The position numbers and the translations under genes were made by a program. A stretch of DNA of 64,000 bases, taken from Leptobrachium leishanense. Lineage: Eukaryota; Chordata; Amphibia; Anura; Megophryidae. The notes below the pieces were generated by a model. That model saw nothing but the letters and a program-made list of their open reading frames with translations. It was not told the DNA's origin and searched no databases. This document shows positions 22,352 to 33,280 of this stretch, piece by piece (position 1 is the stretch's first letter; each line of letters starts with the position of its first letter). Location: positions 156,789,322-156,853,321 of the forward strand of contig CM019065.1 of the NCBI GenBank assembly GCA_009667805.1, written 5' to 3'.

Positions 22352-23280
22352 CCGGGACAAATCTCGGGGAGGGGGGCAATTGCCCCGTTGCCCCCCCCCT
22401 GGATCCGCCCCTGATCTGCATAAGGAGATTATGGAGCTGGTACATCACACAGATCACCTTGAATCTAAAACAGAAGTTCTTTGCTTAGCGCATAACGAAC
22501 TAGTGGATGCATATAAATCTCTGAAAACGTCTCGCGTATCCCTGGTGGCTAAAGTGGCTGACATGGAAAATCACTCAAGACGCCATCATTTTTGCATTCA
22601 GGGTATCCCTACTAGGGATGAGCTGTTCTGTTCGATCGGTTCGGAGTTCGATTCGAACATCGCCTGTTCGCATGTTCGCGAACTACGAACATTTCCGCGT
22701 GTTCGCCGCATGTTCGCCCACAATGGACCACAATGCACTTTTCCACTGACCTGAAGCTTGTAATTGGCTACAGCCTTGCACCTGACCACAGGACTATACA
22801 CAGAAAAAAATGGCGTCGCGCCCATACTCACAGGAGCGGCTGCAACAGCCAGGAGTAACAGCCCAGTTAATGTATAAAACATAACAAGAGGAAAAAGGTG
22901 TCATCTGCGCTCGTTTCTATGTATTTTCATGTACAATAAAACACTATGAGGTTTTAGTTTGTTTCAATGGCCATTGCAACGTAAGCTCACTCGCCCCTTC
23001 AAGGCACCTCTTTGTAGAGTGAGTACCTAACCAATGTACCAAAAGCCGCTCTACTGAGCAGCTCCATGCCCCTCCTGCTGCTTTTCAGCTAAAGAGAGGC
23101 AGAAAGATGGTGGGTTTTATTTATACACGCACCAAACACTTCCCATTTGGGGTTAAAAACTGCATTGAAACAAACTAAAACCTCATAGTGTTTTGTTGTA
23201 CATGGAAATACATAGAAACGAGCGCAGATGACACCTTTTTCCTCAGGTTCAAGACTATGCCAATCACGGCTCAGAGTCCT

Positions 23281-23345
23281 GATTGGGTAAATTTTGCCCA
23301 ATCATGGGCTCAAAGAGCTAAATCCCGCAGCACACTATATAAGGC
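23281..23345 (+). promoter_or_regulatory. hAT promoter, first copy
   Basis: GATTGGG and CCCAATCATGG give CCAAT boxes in both orientations at 23281-23307. They are followed by a TATA box CTATATAAGG at 23335. The spacing is consistent with an RNA polymerase II promoter. Confidence 0.55.
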
Positions 23346-23439
23346 TTCACACAGCCTTCAGCACGTGTTTTTTGAGAGGAGATTATTAGTGTGTGTTCTC
23401 ACCGCCAATCTGCCAGCAGCTATTGGGGGGGGGGTCTCA

Positions 23440-24004
23440 TTTCTACAAAATATCTGGGAATTGTTCTAATCTTTGTGTTCTCACTGCCACCAACTATTTT
23501 GGGGGTCAGTCATTTCTACAAAATATCTGGGAATTGTTCTAATCTTTGTGTTCTCACTGCCACCAGCAATTGTGGGGGGTCTCATTTCTACAAAATATCT
23601 GGGAATTGTTCTAATCTTTGTGTTCTGACTGCCACCAGCAATTTTGGGGGTCAGTCATTTGTACAAAATATCTGGTAATTGTTGTAATCTTTGTGTTCTC
23701 ACTGCCACCAGCAATTTTGGGGGTCAGTCATTTATACAAAATATTTGGGAATTGTTGTAATCTTTGTGTTCTCACTGCCACCAACTATTTTGGAGGTCAG
23801 TCGTTTATACAAAATATCTGGGAATTGTTCTAATCTTTGTGTTCTCACTGCCACCAACTATTTTGGGGGTCAGCCATTTATACAAAATATCTGGGAATTG
23901 TTCTAATCTTTGTGTTCTCACTGCCACCAGCAATTGTGGGGGTTTCATTTCTACAAAATATCTGGTAATTGTTCTAATCTGTGTGTTCTCACTGCCACCC
24001 ATCA
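23440..24004 (+). repeat. 73-bp tandem repeat, first array
   Basis: About eight copies of a 73-bp unit containing TCTGGGAATTGTTCTAATC, TTTGTGTTCTCACTGCCACCA, ACTATTTTGGGGGTCAGTC and ATTTATACAAAATA. 73 is not a multiple of 3 and the phases shift unit to unit, so the open frames found here are accidental. Confidence 0.92.
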
Positions 24005-24317
24005 GGGGGTCTCACTGATTTATAGGAGGTTTCTGTGAATTGTAATCTGTGTCTTGTCACTGGCTGCCAGCTATCAGGGTGTCTCACTGAGTTATACCAG
24101 AGTTCTGGAAATCTTTAATCTTTATACCAGAGTAGAATCAGAGTTCTGCAGCATATCTCCAATTTTTATAACATAGTTGAATCAGAGTTCTGTATATCTT
24201 TAATCTATATATCACTCACCATGATTGTTTTGTTGTACATGGAAATACATAGAAACGAGCGCAGATGACACCTTTTTCCTCATGTTCAAGACTATGCCAA
24301 TCACGGCTCAGAGTCCT

Positions 24318-24382
24318 GATTGGGTAAATTTTGCCCAATCATGGGCTCACAGAGCTAAGTCCCGCAGCACACTATATAAGGC
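24318..24382 (+). promoter_or_regulatory. hAT promoter, second copy
   Basis: Near-identical repeat of the block at 23281-23345, 1037 bp downstream, with the same CCAAT boxes and TATA box (CTATATAAGG at 24372). This copy lies nearer the transposase ATG. Confidence 0.55.
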
Positions 24383-24471
24383 TTCACACAGCCTTCAGCA
24401 CGTGTTTTTTGAGAGGAGATTGTTAGTGTGTGTTCTCACTGCCAGTCTGTCAGCAGCTATTGGGGGAGGGG

Positions 24472-25262
24472 GGTCTCATTTCTACAAAATATCTGGGAAT
24501 TGTTCTAATCTTTGTGTTCTCACTGCCACCAGCAATTGTGGGGGTCTAATTTCTACAAAATATCTTGGAATTGTTCTAATCTTTGTGTTGTCACTGCCAC
24601 CAGCAATTTTGGGGGTCAGTCATTTATACAAAATATTTGGGAATTGTTCTAATCTTTGTGTTCTCACTGCCACCAACTATTTTGGGGGTCAGTCATTTAT
24701 ACAAAATATCTGGGATTTGTTGTAATCTTTGTGTTCTCACTGCCACCAACTATTTTGGGGGTCAGTCATTTATACAAAATATCTGGGAATTGTTGTAATC
24801 TTTGTGTTCTCACTGCCACCAGCAATTTTGGGGGTCAGTCATTTATACAAAATATCTGGGAATTGTTCTACTCTTTGTGTTCTCACTGCCACCAACTATT
24901 TTGGGGGTCAGTCATTTATACAAAATATCTGGGAATTGTTGTAATCTTTGTGTTCTCACTGCCACCAGCAATTTTGGGGTCAGTCATTTATACAAAATAT
25001 CTGGGAATTGTTCTAATCTTTGTGTTCTCACTGCCACCAACTATTTTGGGGGTCAGTCATTTATACAAAATATCTGGGAATTGGTCTAATCTTTGTGTTC
25101 TCACTGCCACCAGCAATTTTGGGGGTCAGTCATTTATACAAAATATCTGGGAATTGGTCTAATCTTTGTGTTCTCACTGCCACCAGCAATTGTGGGGGTT
25201 TCATTTCTACAAAATATCTGGGAATTGTTCTAATCTGTGTGTTCTCACTGCCACCTATCAAG
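24472..25262 (+). repeat. 73-bp tandem repeat, second array
   Basis: About eleven copies of the same 73-bp unit as in the first array, ending in the same TTATAGGAGGTTTCT and TTTAATCTTTATACCAGAG tail that closes the first array. It is part of a tandem duplication of the whole leader. Confidence 0.92.
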
Positions 25263-25476
25263 GGGTCTCACTGATTTATAGGAGGTTTCTTGGAATTGTA
25301 ATCTGTGTCTTGTCACTGGTTGCCAGCTATCAGGGTGTCTCACTGAGTTATACCAGAGTTCTGGAAATCTTTAATCTTTATACCAGAGTAGAATCAGAGT
25401 TCTGCAGCATATCTCCAATTTTTATAACAGAGTTGAATCAGAGTTCTGTATATCCTTTATCTATATATCACTCACC

Positions 25477-28400
25477 ATGACAGAAAGACCAAAAAGGACA
25501 GGCAGACGCTCCCAGGCACAGATAAGAGGGCAAGCAGCCTCTGTGTCGGGAGGCTGTGCCTCTGGTCATCGTGGATGTGGTGCATCCTCTGCACAGGCAC
25601 GCTTGTCCTTTCTAACTGGTGCTGGCCGTCTTAAGCAGCAGCAAAATACAGAGGATTTGATGGATTGGCTAACGAGGCCATCCTCATCCTCCGATTCCTC
25701 TGCCAGCCAGGCTTGTAGTGCTTTACAGTCCACCTCAGCTGCCAAAGCATGTAATGCAGCCTCCATGTCCACAGCTACTCCTGCCGTAGCCTCACTATCG
25801 CACACGGAGGAGTCAGCTGAACTGTTTGACTACTATGACAGTGACATGCTACTTGAGGATGCGCAGCAACTACAGTGCTCTGATTCAATCTCAAAGGTTG
25901 AGGAAGATAGTATAATCAACCTAGAGGAAGGGGGTGCCAGTGACACACAAATAACTGGCACTCATGTTGCCAAGGCAGGTGCAGCATACTGCCAAGTTGG
26001 CTCCAGTGACGAGGAGATAGGGGGTGATGACAATGATGATGAGGTCACTGACTCCACCTGGGTGCCTGATCGAACAGAGGAGTCAAGTGAGTAGGAGGAG
26101 GCACAACAAACACGAGGCACAATGTCCTCTACAACCAACCGTAGCACTAGCCAGTCCAAGGCATCAGATGTCAAAGCTGCTCAAGTGCAGAGTGCTGTTG
26201 TCTCAAAGCACACATCCAGGAACTCTTTAAGAAATGTGCAGCAGTCCGCACTGTTGCTATTTGTAATCTGTGTCAGATGAGGCTCAAGCATGGGAAAGAC
26301 ACTGGACGCTTGGGTACCACATGCTTGAGGCGACATATGACCACCTGCCATGCATCCCGTTGGCGCAAAACTTTGCGTAGGTCCTCCTCACCTGCCTCTA
26401 CCCCCACTATATGTCCTGCCACGTCATTGACTCCAACCTCCACTGACAGGGATGATGCTACACTAATGGATGTACCAGGTCCTTCCTCACAATGTGACAG
26501 CATCCCATCAGCTGAAGATTTACGCAGTCAGATTACATTACCCCAGCTGCTGCAGTGTAAGAAAAAATATAGTCCCAACCATCCCCAAGCACAGCGTCTA
26601 AATGCCAGCTTAGCAAAATTACTCGCATTACAGCTGCTGCCTTTCCAGCTGGTGGACTCTGCTTCCTTCCATGAATTTGCTGAATGTGCTGTACCACAGT
26701 GGCAGGTTCCAAAACGCCATTACTTTTCATGGAAGGCCATTCCAGCATTATACCAGCACGTGGAAGACAATGTTATGGAGTCATTGGGAAAAGCAGTCAG
26801 AAGCAAGGTGCATTTCCTTCACGGCACACTGGGTAACTCTGATTGCAGCTGGGAGGGATCCAAGGCGGGGCTCTGTGCTGGAGCTTGTTCATCCACCACG
26901 CCTCCAGAAAGCTGCTTGTATGAGGTCTGTCTGCTCCACCACCACCTCTCCCTCTTCCTCCTCATTCTCTGTCTCTGGCAAAGTGGCAGTTAAACCGACG
27001 CGTGACAGGGGCTGCGCAATGGCTCAAGCAAAAAGATGCCATACTGTGCTTGAGCTGGTTTGTTTAGGGGACAGGAGCCGCACCGGGCCAGAAATTCAGT
27101 CAGCTCTGCAGGGGCAGGTGCAGAGATGGTTAACACCACGCCAGCAACACCACACCAGCTTCAGCTGGGAATGGTTGTCTGTGATAATGGCAGCAACCTT
27201 CTCTCCGCCCTACACCTGGGTAAGTTGACGCATGTACCATGCCTAGCACACGTCCTAAATCTGGTGGTACAGCGTTTCCTAACCAGGTACCCAGGGCTGG
27301 CAGAGCTTCTCTGCCAGGCCAGAAAAGTCTGCAGCCACTTCAGACAGTCATTCCCAGCAAGTGTTCGCTTGGCAGATATTCAAAGAGAATTCCACCTTCC
27401 CACAAACCGTCTGATCTGTGACATGCCCACCAGGTGGAACTCGACATTAGCAATGCTGCAGCGTCTGCACAAGCAGCAGAGGGCCATCAACGAGTACCTG
27501 TGTGAGTATGGCACAAGGACAGGTTCAGGTCAACTTGGTTCCCCCCCACAGTGGCTGATGATCATGGATGCATGCACTGTACTGTCACCATTTGAGGAGG
27601 CAACAGAGGATGGTGAGCAGGGACAGTGACACAATTCCTTTAGTGTTCCTGCTGGAGCACACTCTGAGGGGAATTATAGATGTGGCTCTAGAGGCAGAGC
27701 AGTGGGAGGAAGAGGAGGCCTTCCCTAGCTCTTAAGGCCCCAGTCTTTCCGCAGACAGCTATCCAGCGGGTCCTCCTCAGATCAGACAGGTGGAGGATGA
27801 GGAGGAGCAGGAATATTTAAGTAGTGGGGGCATTGAAGGTGGGGATTCCTCAAGGGAGGTTTTTGTGTGCCCAGAAACACAAGGACTAGTATGTGGCTGG
27901 GAGGAGGAAGTGCACGATGGGGTCATCCTCCTCATTGACCAGGAAGACTCGGAAGCTAATGCCACCTCCAACCTACGCTGCATGGGCTACCTTATCCTTC
28001 AAAGCCTGGTAAAGGACCCCAGGATTCATGCTATCAAGGAGAGGGATCATTACTGGTTGGCAAGCCTTCTTGATCCGCGATACAAGGGTAAAGTTGCAGA
28101 GCTCATCCTGCCCGCACAGAGAGAGCACAGGATGAAAAAACTTGAGGACGCTCTAAAGCGACACTTGTGTAACACCTTTCCAGGCACTGGTATGTTACCA
28201 AGTGATGACACAGGTGCTTCTGAGGCTGCGGATGACCAGAGGAATAGTGGTGAAGGCCGGGGCCGCTTGACTGATGCCTTTTTAAAAATTTTTAGTCCAC
28301 GATGCCCAGGGACGTCAAATGTAGGCACCCATTGCCAGCGTCTTCACCGTATGGTGCAGGACTACCTAGGGGCAAGAGCAGACCTGGATACCTTTCCAGC

Positions 28401-28651
28401 AGATGATCCACTGGCTTACTGGGTGTTGAGATTTGGATCACTGGCCAGAACTTAGCCAATATGCTATGCAGCTACTAGTTTGCCCTTCATCCAGCGTGCT
28501 TTCTGAAAGGACGTTCAGTGCCGCTGGAGGTTTTGTCACAGACAAAAGAGTGCATCTGTCCACCGACTCTGTAGACCGGCTGACATTTATAATAATGAAT
28601 CAGTCCTGGATCAGCAGCTATCAATCCCCTGATGCTGACGTAACGGAATAG
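25477..28651 (+). pseudogene. hAT transposase, ZBED type, frameshifted
   Basis: A hAT-superfamily transposase that would bind the element ends and cut and paste them. The ATG at 25477 sits in CACTCACCATGA. Recognisable parts in order: a serine- and acid-rich amino end to 26094; a BED zinc finger at about 26229-26350 (C-x2-C then H-x4-H in CNLCQMRLKHG...RRHMTTCH); catalytic-domain wording VVCDNGSN (about 27170) and DMPTRWNST (27419-27445); LLDPRYKGK (about 28065-28090); and the carboxy-terminal dimerisation motif SSVLSERTFSAAGG (about 28490-28535). At least four frame changes and in-frame stops (for example the TAG at 26092) interrupt it, so it is inactive unless some breaks are introns. The multiple-frame layout is typical of an old autonomous copy. 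Confidence 0.88.
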
Positions 28652-28689
28652 ATCGGGGATCTCTTCTGCATTCACAAAACCTCCACCAC

Positions 28690-29290
28690 TGAACTCTTCC
28701 ACAATACCACAAAGGGGTTACGGTGTGAAGGCACTTGCTGCCACCAAAGGCACAATATTTGGGTGCATTGACGCCTGTACCAAATTTATATCATTTGAAT
28801 TTTTTGGACCTCAGGGTCCAACCCTACACTCTTCCACAATACCACAAAAGGGTTACGGTGTGAAGGCACTTGCTGCCACCAAAGGCACAATATATGGCTG
28901 CAATGACACTGACGCCTATATTACCAGATTTATATCATTTTAATATTGGACCGCAGGGTCCAACCCTGCACTCTTCCACAATACCACAGAGGGGTTACTT
29001 ACGGTGTGAAGGCACTTGCTGCCACCAAAGGCACAATATTTGGGTGCACTGACGCCTTTACCAGATTCATATCTTTTTAATATAGGACCACATGGTCCAA
29101 CCCTGCACTCTTCCACAATACCACAAAAGGGTTATGGTGTGAAGGCACTTGCTGCCACCAAAGGCACAATATTTGGGTGCACTGACGCCTGTACCAGATT
29201 CATAGCATTTTAATATTGGACTGCAGGGTCCAACCCTGCACTCTTCACAATACCACAGAGAGGTTACGGTGTGACGGCACTGTTGCCGAC
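28690..29290 (+). repeat. Tandem repeat of about 125-146 bp near the hAT 3' end
   Basis: Five copies of a unit beginning CTCTTCCACAATACCACA, then GGGGTTACGGTGTGAAGGCAC, then TTGCTGCCACCAAAGGCACA, and closing with GGACC-CAGGGTCCAACCCTGCA. It is the subterminal region of the hAT. Confidence 0.88.
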
Positions 29291-29871
29291 ACTAAAGGCC
29301 CAATTTTAAAGCACCTATTCTTACTTTCATCCAAAACCTGCATAAGTTTCACCATAATTTAGCCAGAAAATCACTAAACTTGTTCTGTGTGTCCTAAAAG
29401 GTCTCCTCTTTTAATACAGACTGCCGCCCCAAGCAGTTGTTTATGAATAGATTAAAGGAAAACCGTTTACCGTCATTTGAAACGTCATTTTTTTGTTTTT
29501 AAATGTTTCTATACATCCTACAAATCCACCACTTCACGTGCAGGTTATGGGGACCTCCTAGGCATGATATTTGAAGGAATTTTTCGTTTTTATTTTTAAC
29601 CCTTATTTCATGGAAATCTTTAAAAACGTTTCTTTTCCAACTTTTTGTCCTTGTTTCCTGTCCCCCAGGGCACTACCCGGACCCCCATTCACCTTTTATG
29701 GCAAATATCTTGCATATATGCCCTCTTGCAGAGCACTCTAAAAACTGAACTTTTGAGTCCAATTGACTTGAGTTCGGTTCGTGTTCGAGGTTCGAACTCG
29801 AACTCTGAAATTATTCGAGTTTGAATGCGAACCGAACACGGGGGTGTTCGGCTCATCCCTAATCCCTACAC

Positions 29872-30055
29872 CAGTGGTTCCCAACCGCGGTCCTCAAGTA
29901 CCCCGAACAGGCCAGGTTTTGAGGATTGCCTTGGGGAAATGCAGATTGAATCCTGCAATCACTGAACAGCAAATCATATCACCTGTGCTGTGCTTCAGAT
30001 ATCTGAAAAACCTGGCCTGTTGGGGGTACTTGAGGACCTCAGTTGGGGACCACTG
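29872..30055. mobile_element. hAT MITE family A, copy 1
   Basis: Ends CAGTGGTTCCCAACC and GTTGGGGACCACTG, 184 bp. The flanks CCCTACAC (29864-29871) and CCTTACAC (30056-30063) match at 7 of 8. The interior carries GAATCCTGCAATCACTGA and CACCTGTGCTGTGCTTC, shared with copies at 32267, 42314, 44079, 44443 and 44902. Confidence 0.85.
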
Positions 30056-30195
30056 CCTTACACGGTTAAATCCAAGGCCCTATTTTATGAAGCCTCAATT
30101 AATCATATTGAAATTTATGTGGCGCAATAAACAGTCACGGGTTATGGAGTCCCTATTGACTTTGCCTATGGAGTTGGCTGACATGGGTCTCCCTC

Positions 30196-30448
30196 AGGGC
30201 CAGATTAAGGGTATCATGGGCCTGGTGCTGAGTATTTTCTTGGGCCTGTTTTTAGATCCGTACCCTTATTATATACTTACACATGTGCTTACGCACCCCT
30301 ATTATATACCTACATGTGTGCCTACGCTCCCCTATTATATATCTACACATGCACCTATGCATCCCTATTATATACCTACACGTGCGCCTGTTATACACCT
30401 ATATGAATACCGTCACACCAACCCACATACACTAAACACACACAAACC
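30196..30448. repeat. Short tandem repeat of about 42 bp
   Basis: Four to five degenerate copies of CCCTATTATATACCTACA plus CATGTGCCTACG. It is preceded by CAGGGCCAGATTAAGGG, which resembles the left end of the element at 52107, but no matching right end was found. Confidence 0.7.
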
Positions 30449-31546
30449 CAGGGCTTTTTTCAGGGGGTACTCGCCGGTACTCAGTACCGGCACCTCACAC
30501 TCAGTACCAGCACGCACCTCACCACCAGCCCGAACTAACAGGAGAGAGCATGCAGTGACAGGCAGAGAATCGGAAGCGCTCGGCAGCTCACATTGCTCCT
30601 GAATGCTTCCGATTATCAGGAGTGTATGTAGGGACCGATAACCCCCCCTTCTCCCAGTAAGTGACAAGGATGGGCTGGTTAAATAAAATCTCCCCTCTGT
30701 TTCGTCAGTTCCCCAGCTCTGGCAGATATATGTAAACATGCTGCACCCCCTCTCTCTGCAGCCACTGAAACTTTGAACAGCATGGGGAGGGGGGTGCAGC
30801 ATATTTCTGCACATCTGCCAGAGCTGCGAATTGTCAGGCAAGCGGTGTGATCAGAGCAACTGGCCCTGCAAGACCAGGAGGGGGTGCAAAAAAATTTGAA
30901 TCCATGGTCACTTGCCTTGACAGGGAACCAAATTTTTAAACTATCTGCCTGGTGCCGTGTCCCTGCTGCTCCTCCTCTAAGATGCAGCCGGTGCCCAGCG
31001 AGCTGCATTGTATCTGCCAGGTCACAGAGCAGACTCGCCTGCGGTGCTGGATACGGAAGCCTGCACGCTCTCTCCTCCTGGTCCCCTCCTCCTTGCTGGT
31101 GCCTGGCACCCTCTGATGATGTCAAGAGGAGGGCATGCCAAAAGATGTCTACACTGCCGCCTTAACCCCAGCCTCCCCAGCAGTTCCAGACAGTGTGCGG
31201 TGCACCCTGGAAGGTGGAAATTTAAGTCCTGGCTGCATTGCTCTGCAGGGACTCAGTGACAGGCAGGCCTCAGTGACAGAATTGCAACAAAAAAATCCAG
31301 CTAATTGCAATGCAATACAGACTTTTCTTGCAACAGAGGTACTTAGTGGATAACCCCCATAGGGTTTCAACAATAGTTGTAGTTCATTTAAAGGAACACA
31401 GTATTAAAAAATATGGTTCCCTTTTATAGTGTCTTCCTTTAAGAGAGCTACAACTATTGTTTATTAGGACATGAAAATAGTCATAATAATCAGTTTTTCC
31501 CAAGACGTGAGAGTACCCCACCTATTTTTCCAGAAAAAAAGCACTG
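30449..31546. mobile_element. Non-autonomous hAT element, 1.1 kb
   Basis: The ends CAGGGCTTTTTTCAGGGGGTACTC and GAGTACCCC...CCAGAAAAAAAGCACTG are inverted repeats. The flanks are identical 8-bp repeats CACAAACC (30441-30448 and 31547-31554). The interior is GC-rich without a transposase. Open frames on both strands here are not supported as genes. Confidence 0.85.
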
Positions 31547-31770
31547 CACAAACCTAACCACCCCCAAACACATAACCATTCCCATACACCTAATCATGTT
31601 ATTAATTAATAAAATATATATACTCATGTGTTTGTATATTTATAAATCAGTAGTTAAGGAGTTATGTACAGGTATAGATGCGGTATATATAAGTGTAGAT
31701 AGGGGTGTATATAAGGTGTGTATAGAGGGTGCTATGTGATTATGGGTAGGGGGTTAATTATTTTCAGGGG

Positions 31771-32971
31771 TGTAACGAAATCCGCTACTCAGCAGGAGTA
31801 GATTCGCCATTAACTCCGTCCTTGCCTTGGAGCCCTGGGAGGTAGCATGCCAACCGAGGTGTTTGCCCTGGATGCAGTGACGGCGGCTGCTCAGAATCAG
31901 CCAACCTGCTGGATGGAGCCTGTAATGCCGCTATTAAGAGGGCATCAATCCGCTGCTTGTCTCTGCCTGGATCCGAGAATACCGAGGCTCTGTGAGAATA
32001 GCCCTGTATCCCTCCCCAATCACTTAGTCGAGACAATAGTGTAGGTTGAAGGTAAATCAGAATGAATGTAGAATGGGAACAGACAGTGCTTATATACAAA
32101 ATACAGCCATGCACATTCAGACTTCCCTCCCACCCCAACAGTTCTGATTGGTTGGTTCCAAGACCACTGCAGGCTTCTTTCAGGTCCTCTTCAGTTTTCA
32201 CTTGGTCCACTGGTTGTATGCAGATGAAGTCTTGACCCCACAGTGACCACATACAGTGATTTACATCAGTGGTCCCCAACCCAGGCCCTCAGGGCCCACT
32301 AACAGGCCAGGTTTGCCAGATATCTGAAGCACAGCACAGGTGTTATGATTTGCTGCTCAGTGATTGCAGGATTCAGTCTGCATTTCCCCAAGGTGATCTG
32401 CAAAATCTGGCCTGTTAGTGGGCCCTGAGGCCTGGGTTGGGGACCACTGATTTACATAACCCATTGTAAAGGGAATCAGATAGTGGGTGGCTGAGACAAT
32501 GTGACTCTTAACCTTTCAGACATGTAAACAGATAACAGAAACCCACATAGAAAGCACTTTTGCATAATCCACAAATTACTCAAACCTATTGTACATTCTA
32601 TACGAAGGAAAGCATTTGCCACTAGCAGCAGGTAGTATCTTTAAAAAAACACATTTAACTAAAGAAATATAAGTCTATTTAAAACTAAAAATGAGCAATT
32701 TACAATACATTTAAAACCACACAATATAACTGAACATAAAGTCTTTTGGAGTTTGTAGCGTGGAGCGCTACGTCAGTGACTGATACATTGTAGCAAGCAT
32801 GTACTCCATGGTTACTAGCAGGATCGGTGCAGGGAAAAAATATGATTAATTAGAAGTCTAGCAACAGTTTTACACTAAATCTAACAAGGGAATTAGTTCC
32901 TATAAATAAAGGGTAAACAAAATAAGAATGAAATTAAACTAAATAAATCCTGTGGCGGCCGATCCGTCACA
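31771..32971 (-). repeat. 3' LTR of the retrotransposon
   Basis: 1,201 bp. It equals the other LTR (1,010 bp) plus a 183-bp MITE and its 8-bp target duplication. By eye about 20 substitutions or small indels separate the two LTRs, roughly 2 percent, so the insertion is fairly recent. Confidence 0.9.
32267..32449. mobile_element. hAT MITE family A, copy 2, inside the LTR
   Basis: Ends CAGTGGTCCCCAACCCAGG and CCTGGGTTGGGGACCACTG. Flanked by ATTTACAT on both sides (32259-32266 and 32450-32457). The other LTR has a single uninterrupted ATTTACAT near 38033-38040, which is the empty target site. Confidence 0.95.
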
Positions 32972-33280
32972 TAGTTCCCCCAGTCCCATGATGGCAGACC
33001 CGGTAAGACCCTCTACGGGTCCGCCTGGGGATGTCCAGGTGCAAGTGTCTTTAAAAAGTCTCAAGTTTGGGTTGCTGGGGCAATGCTTTGCCAACCCCCG
33101 ATAGTCTTTCGGTCCATAGTCCGTAGGGAGGAGGCTGGCCCCCGGGTTTCTCCAATTGCCCCCTTGGTCTGGACCGGTGTCCGACAGACCATACAGACAC
33201 CCGGGGCTGGTACCCTGCCATGGGGAAACAACCGGCCCTGGTGGGACGTTGAGGGCTTTTTCTCCTGGTCTCCTAGCCCC

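Larger units (their letters stand above)
20268..22413. mobile_element. hAT-like element with minisatellite and palindrome core, second type
   Basis: The ends CAGGGGCGGATCCAG and CTGGATCCGCCCCTG are perfect 15-bp inverted repeats. Identical 8-bp flanks ATCTGCAT (20260-20267 and 22414-22421) mark a hAT-type insertion into L1 ORF1. Inside are a 34-bp tandem repeat (20330-20615), a long minisatellite (20624-22060) and a 260-bp palindrome (22090-22351). The last two modules are the same as in the element at 8514-9708 although the terminal repeats differ. No transposase is encoded. Confidence 0.87.
22613..29861 (+). mobile_element. hAT transposon, 7.2 kb, with decayed transposase
   Basis: Terminal inverted repeats TAGGGATGAGCTG and CGGCTCATCCCTA, with further matching CGAACAC wording inside. 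Identical 8-bp flanks ATCCCTAC (22605-22612 and 29862-29869). The interior contains, in order, an inverted pair at 22888-22965 and 23165-23250, a duplicated promoter-leader with 73-bp repeats (23191-25476), a broken hAT transposase (25477-28651), and approximately 146-bp tandem repeats (28690-29290). It inserted in L1 ORF1, two bases from the left end of the MITE at 29872. Confidence 0.9.
19906..30195 (+). mobile_element. Tx1/L1-like LINE, broken by three insertions
   Basis: Pieces of one L1-type LINE survive at 19906-20267, 22422-22604 and 30064-30195. The first holds a GC-rich leader and the start of ORF1 (ATG at 20211). Removing the element at 20268-22413 and one target copy restores a reading frame across the joint (GDLH then KEIMELVHHTD). 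ORF1 then continues through a coiled-coil-like stretch to ENHSRRHHFCIQGIP, the ORF1 motif before the RNA-binding domain. The third piece encodes LKFMWRNKQSRV and PMELADMGLP, typical of the ORF2 carboxy end. ORF2 endonuclease and reverse transcriptase are missing, so the LINE was internally deleted or consists of two LINE fragments. Confidence 0.6.

Noticed and set aside
23391..25480. Chain of 70-170-residue frames in the 73-bp repeats
   Set aside because: The unit is not a multiple of three and the frames drift from phase to phase; most lack an ATG. It is leader repeat DNA of the hAT.
30413..31373. Overlapping frames on both strands in the GC-rich region
   Set aside because: They lie within a non-autonomous hAT bounded by an 8-bp duplication and resemble no protein family.
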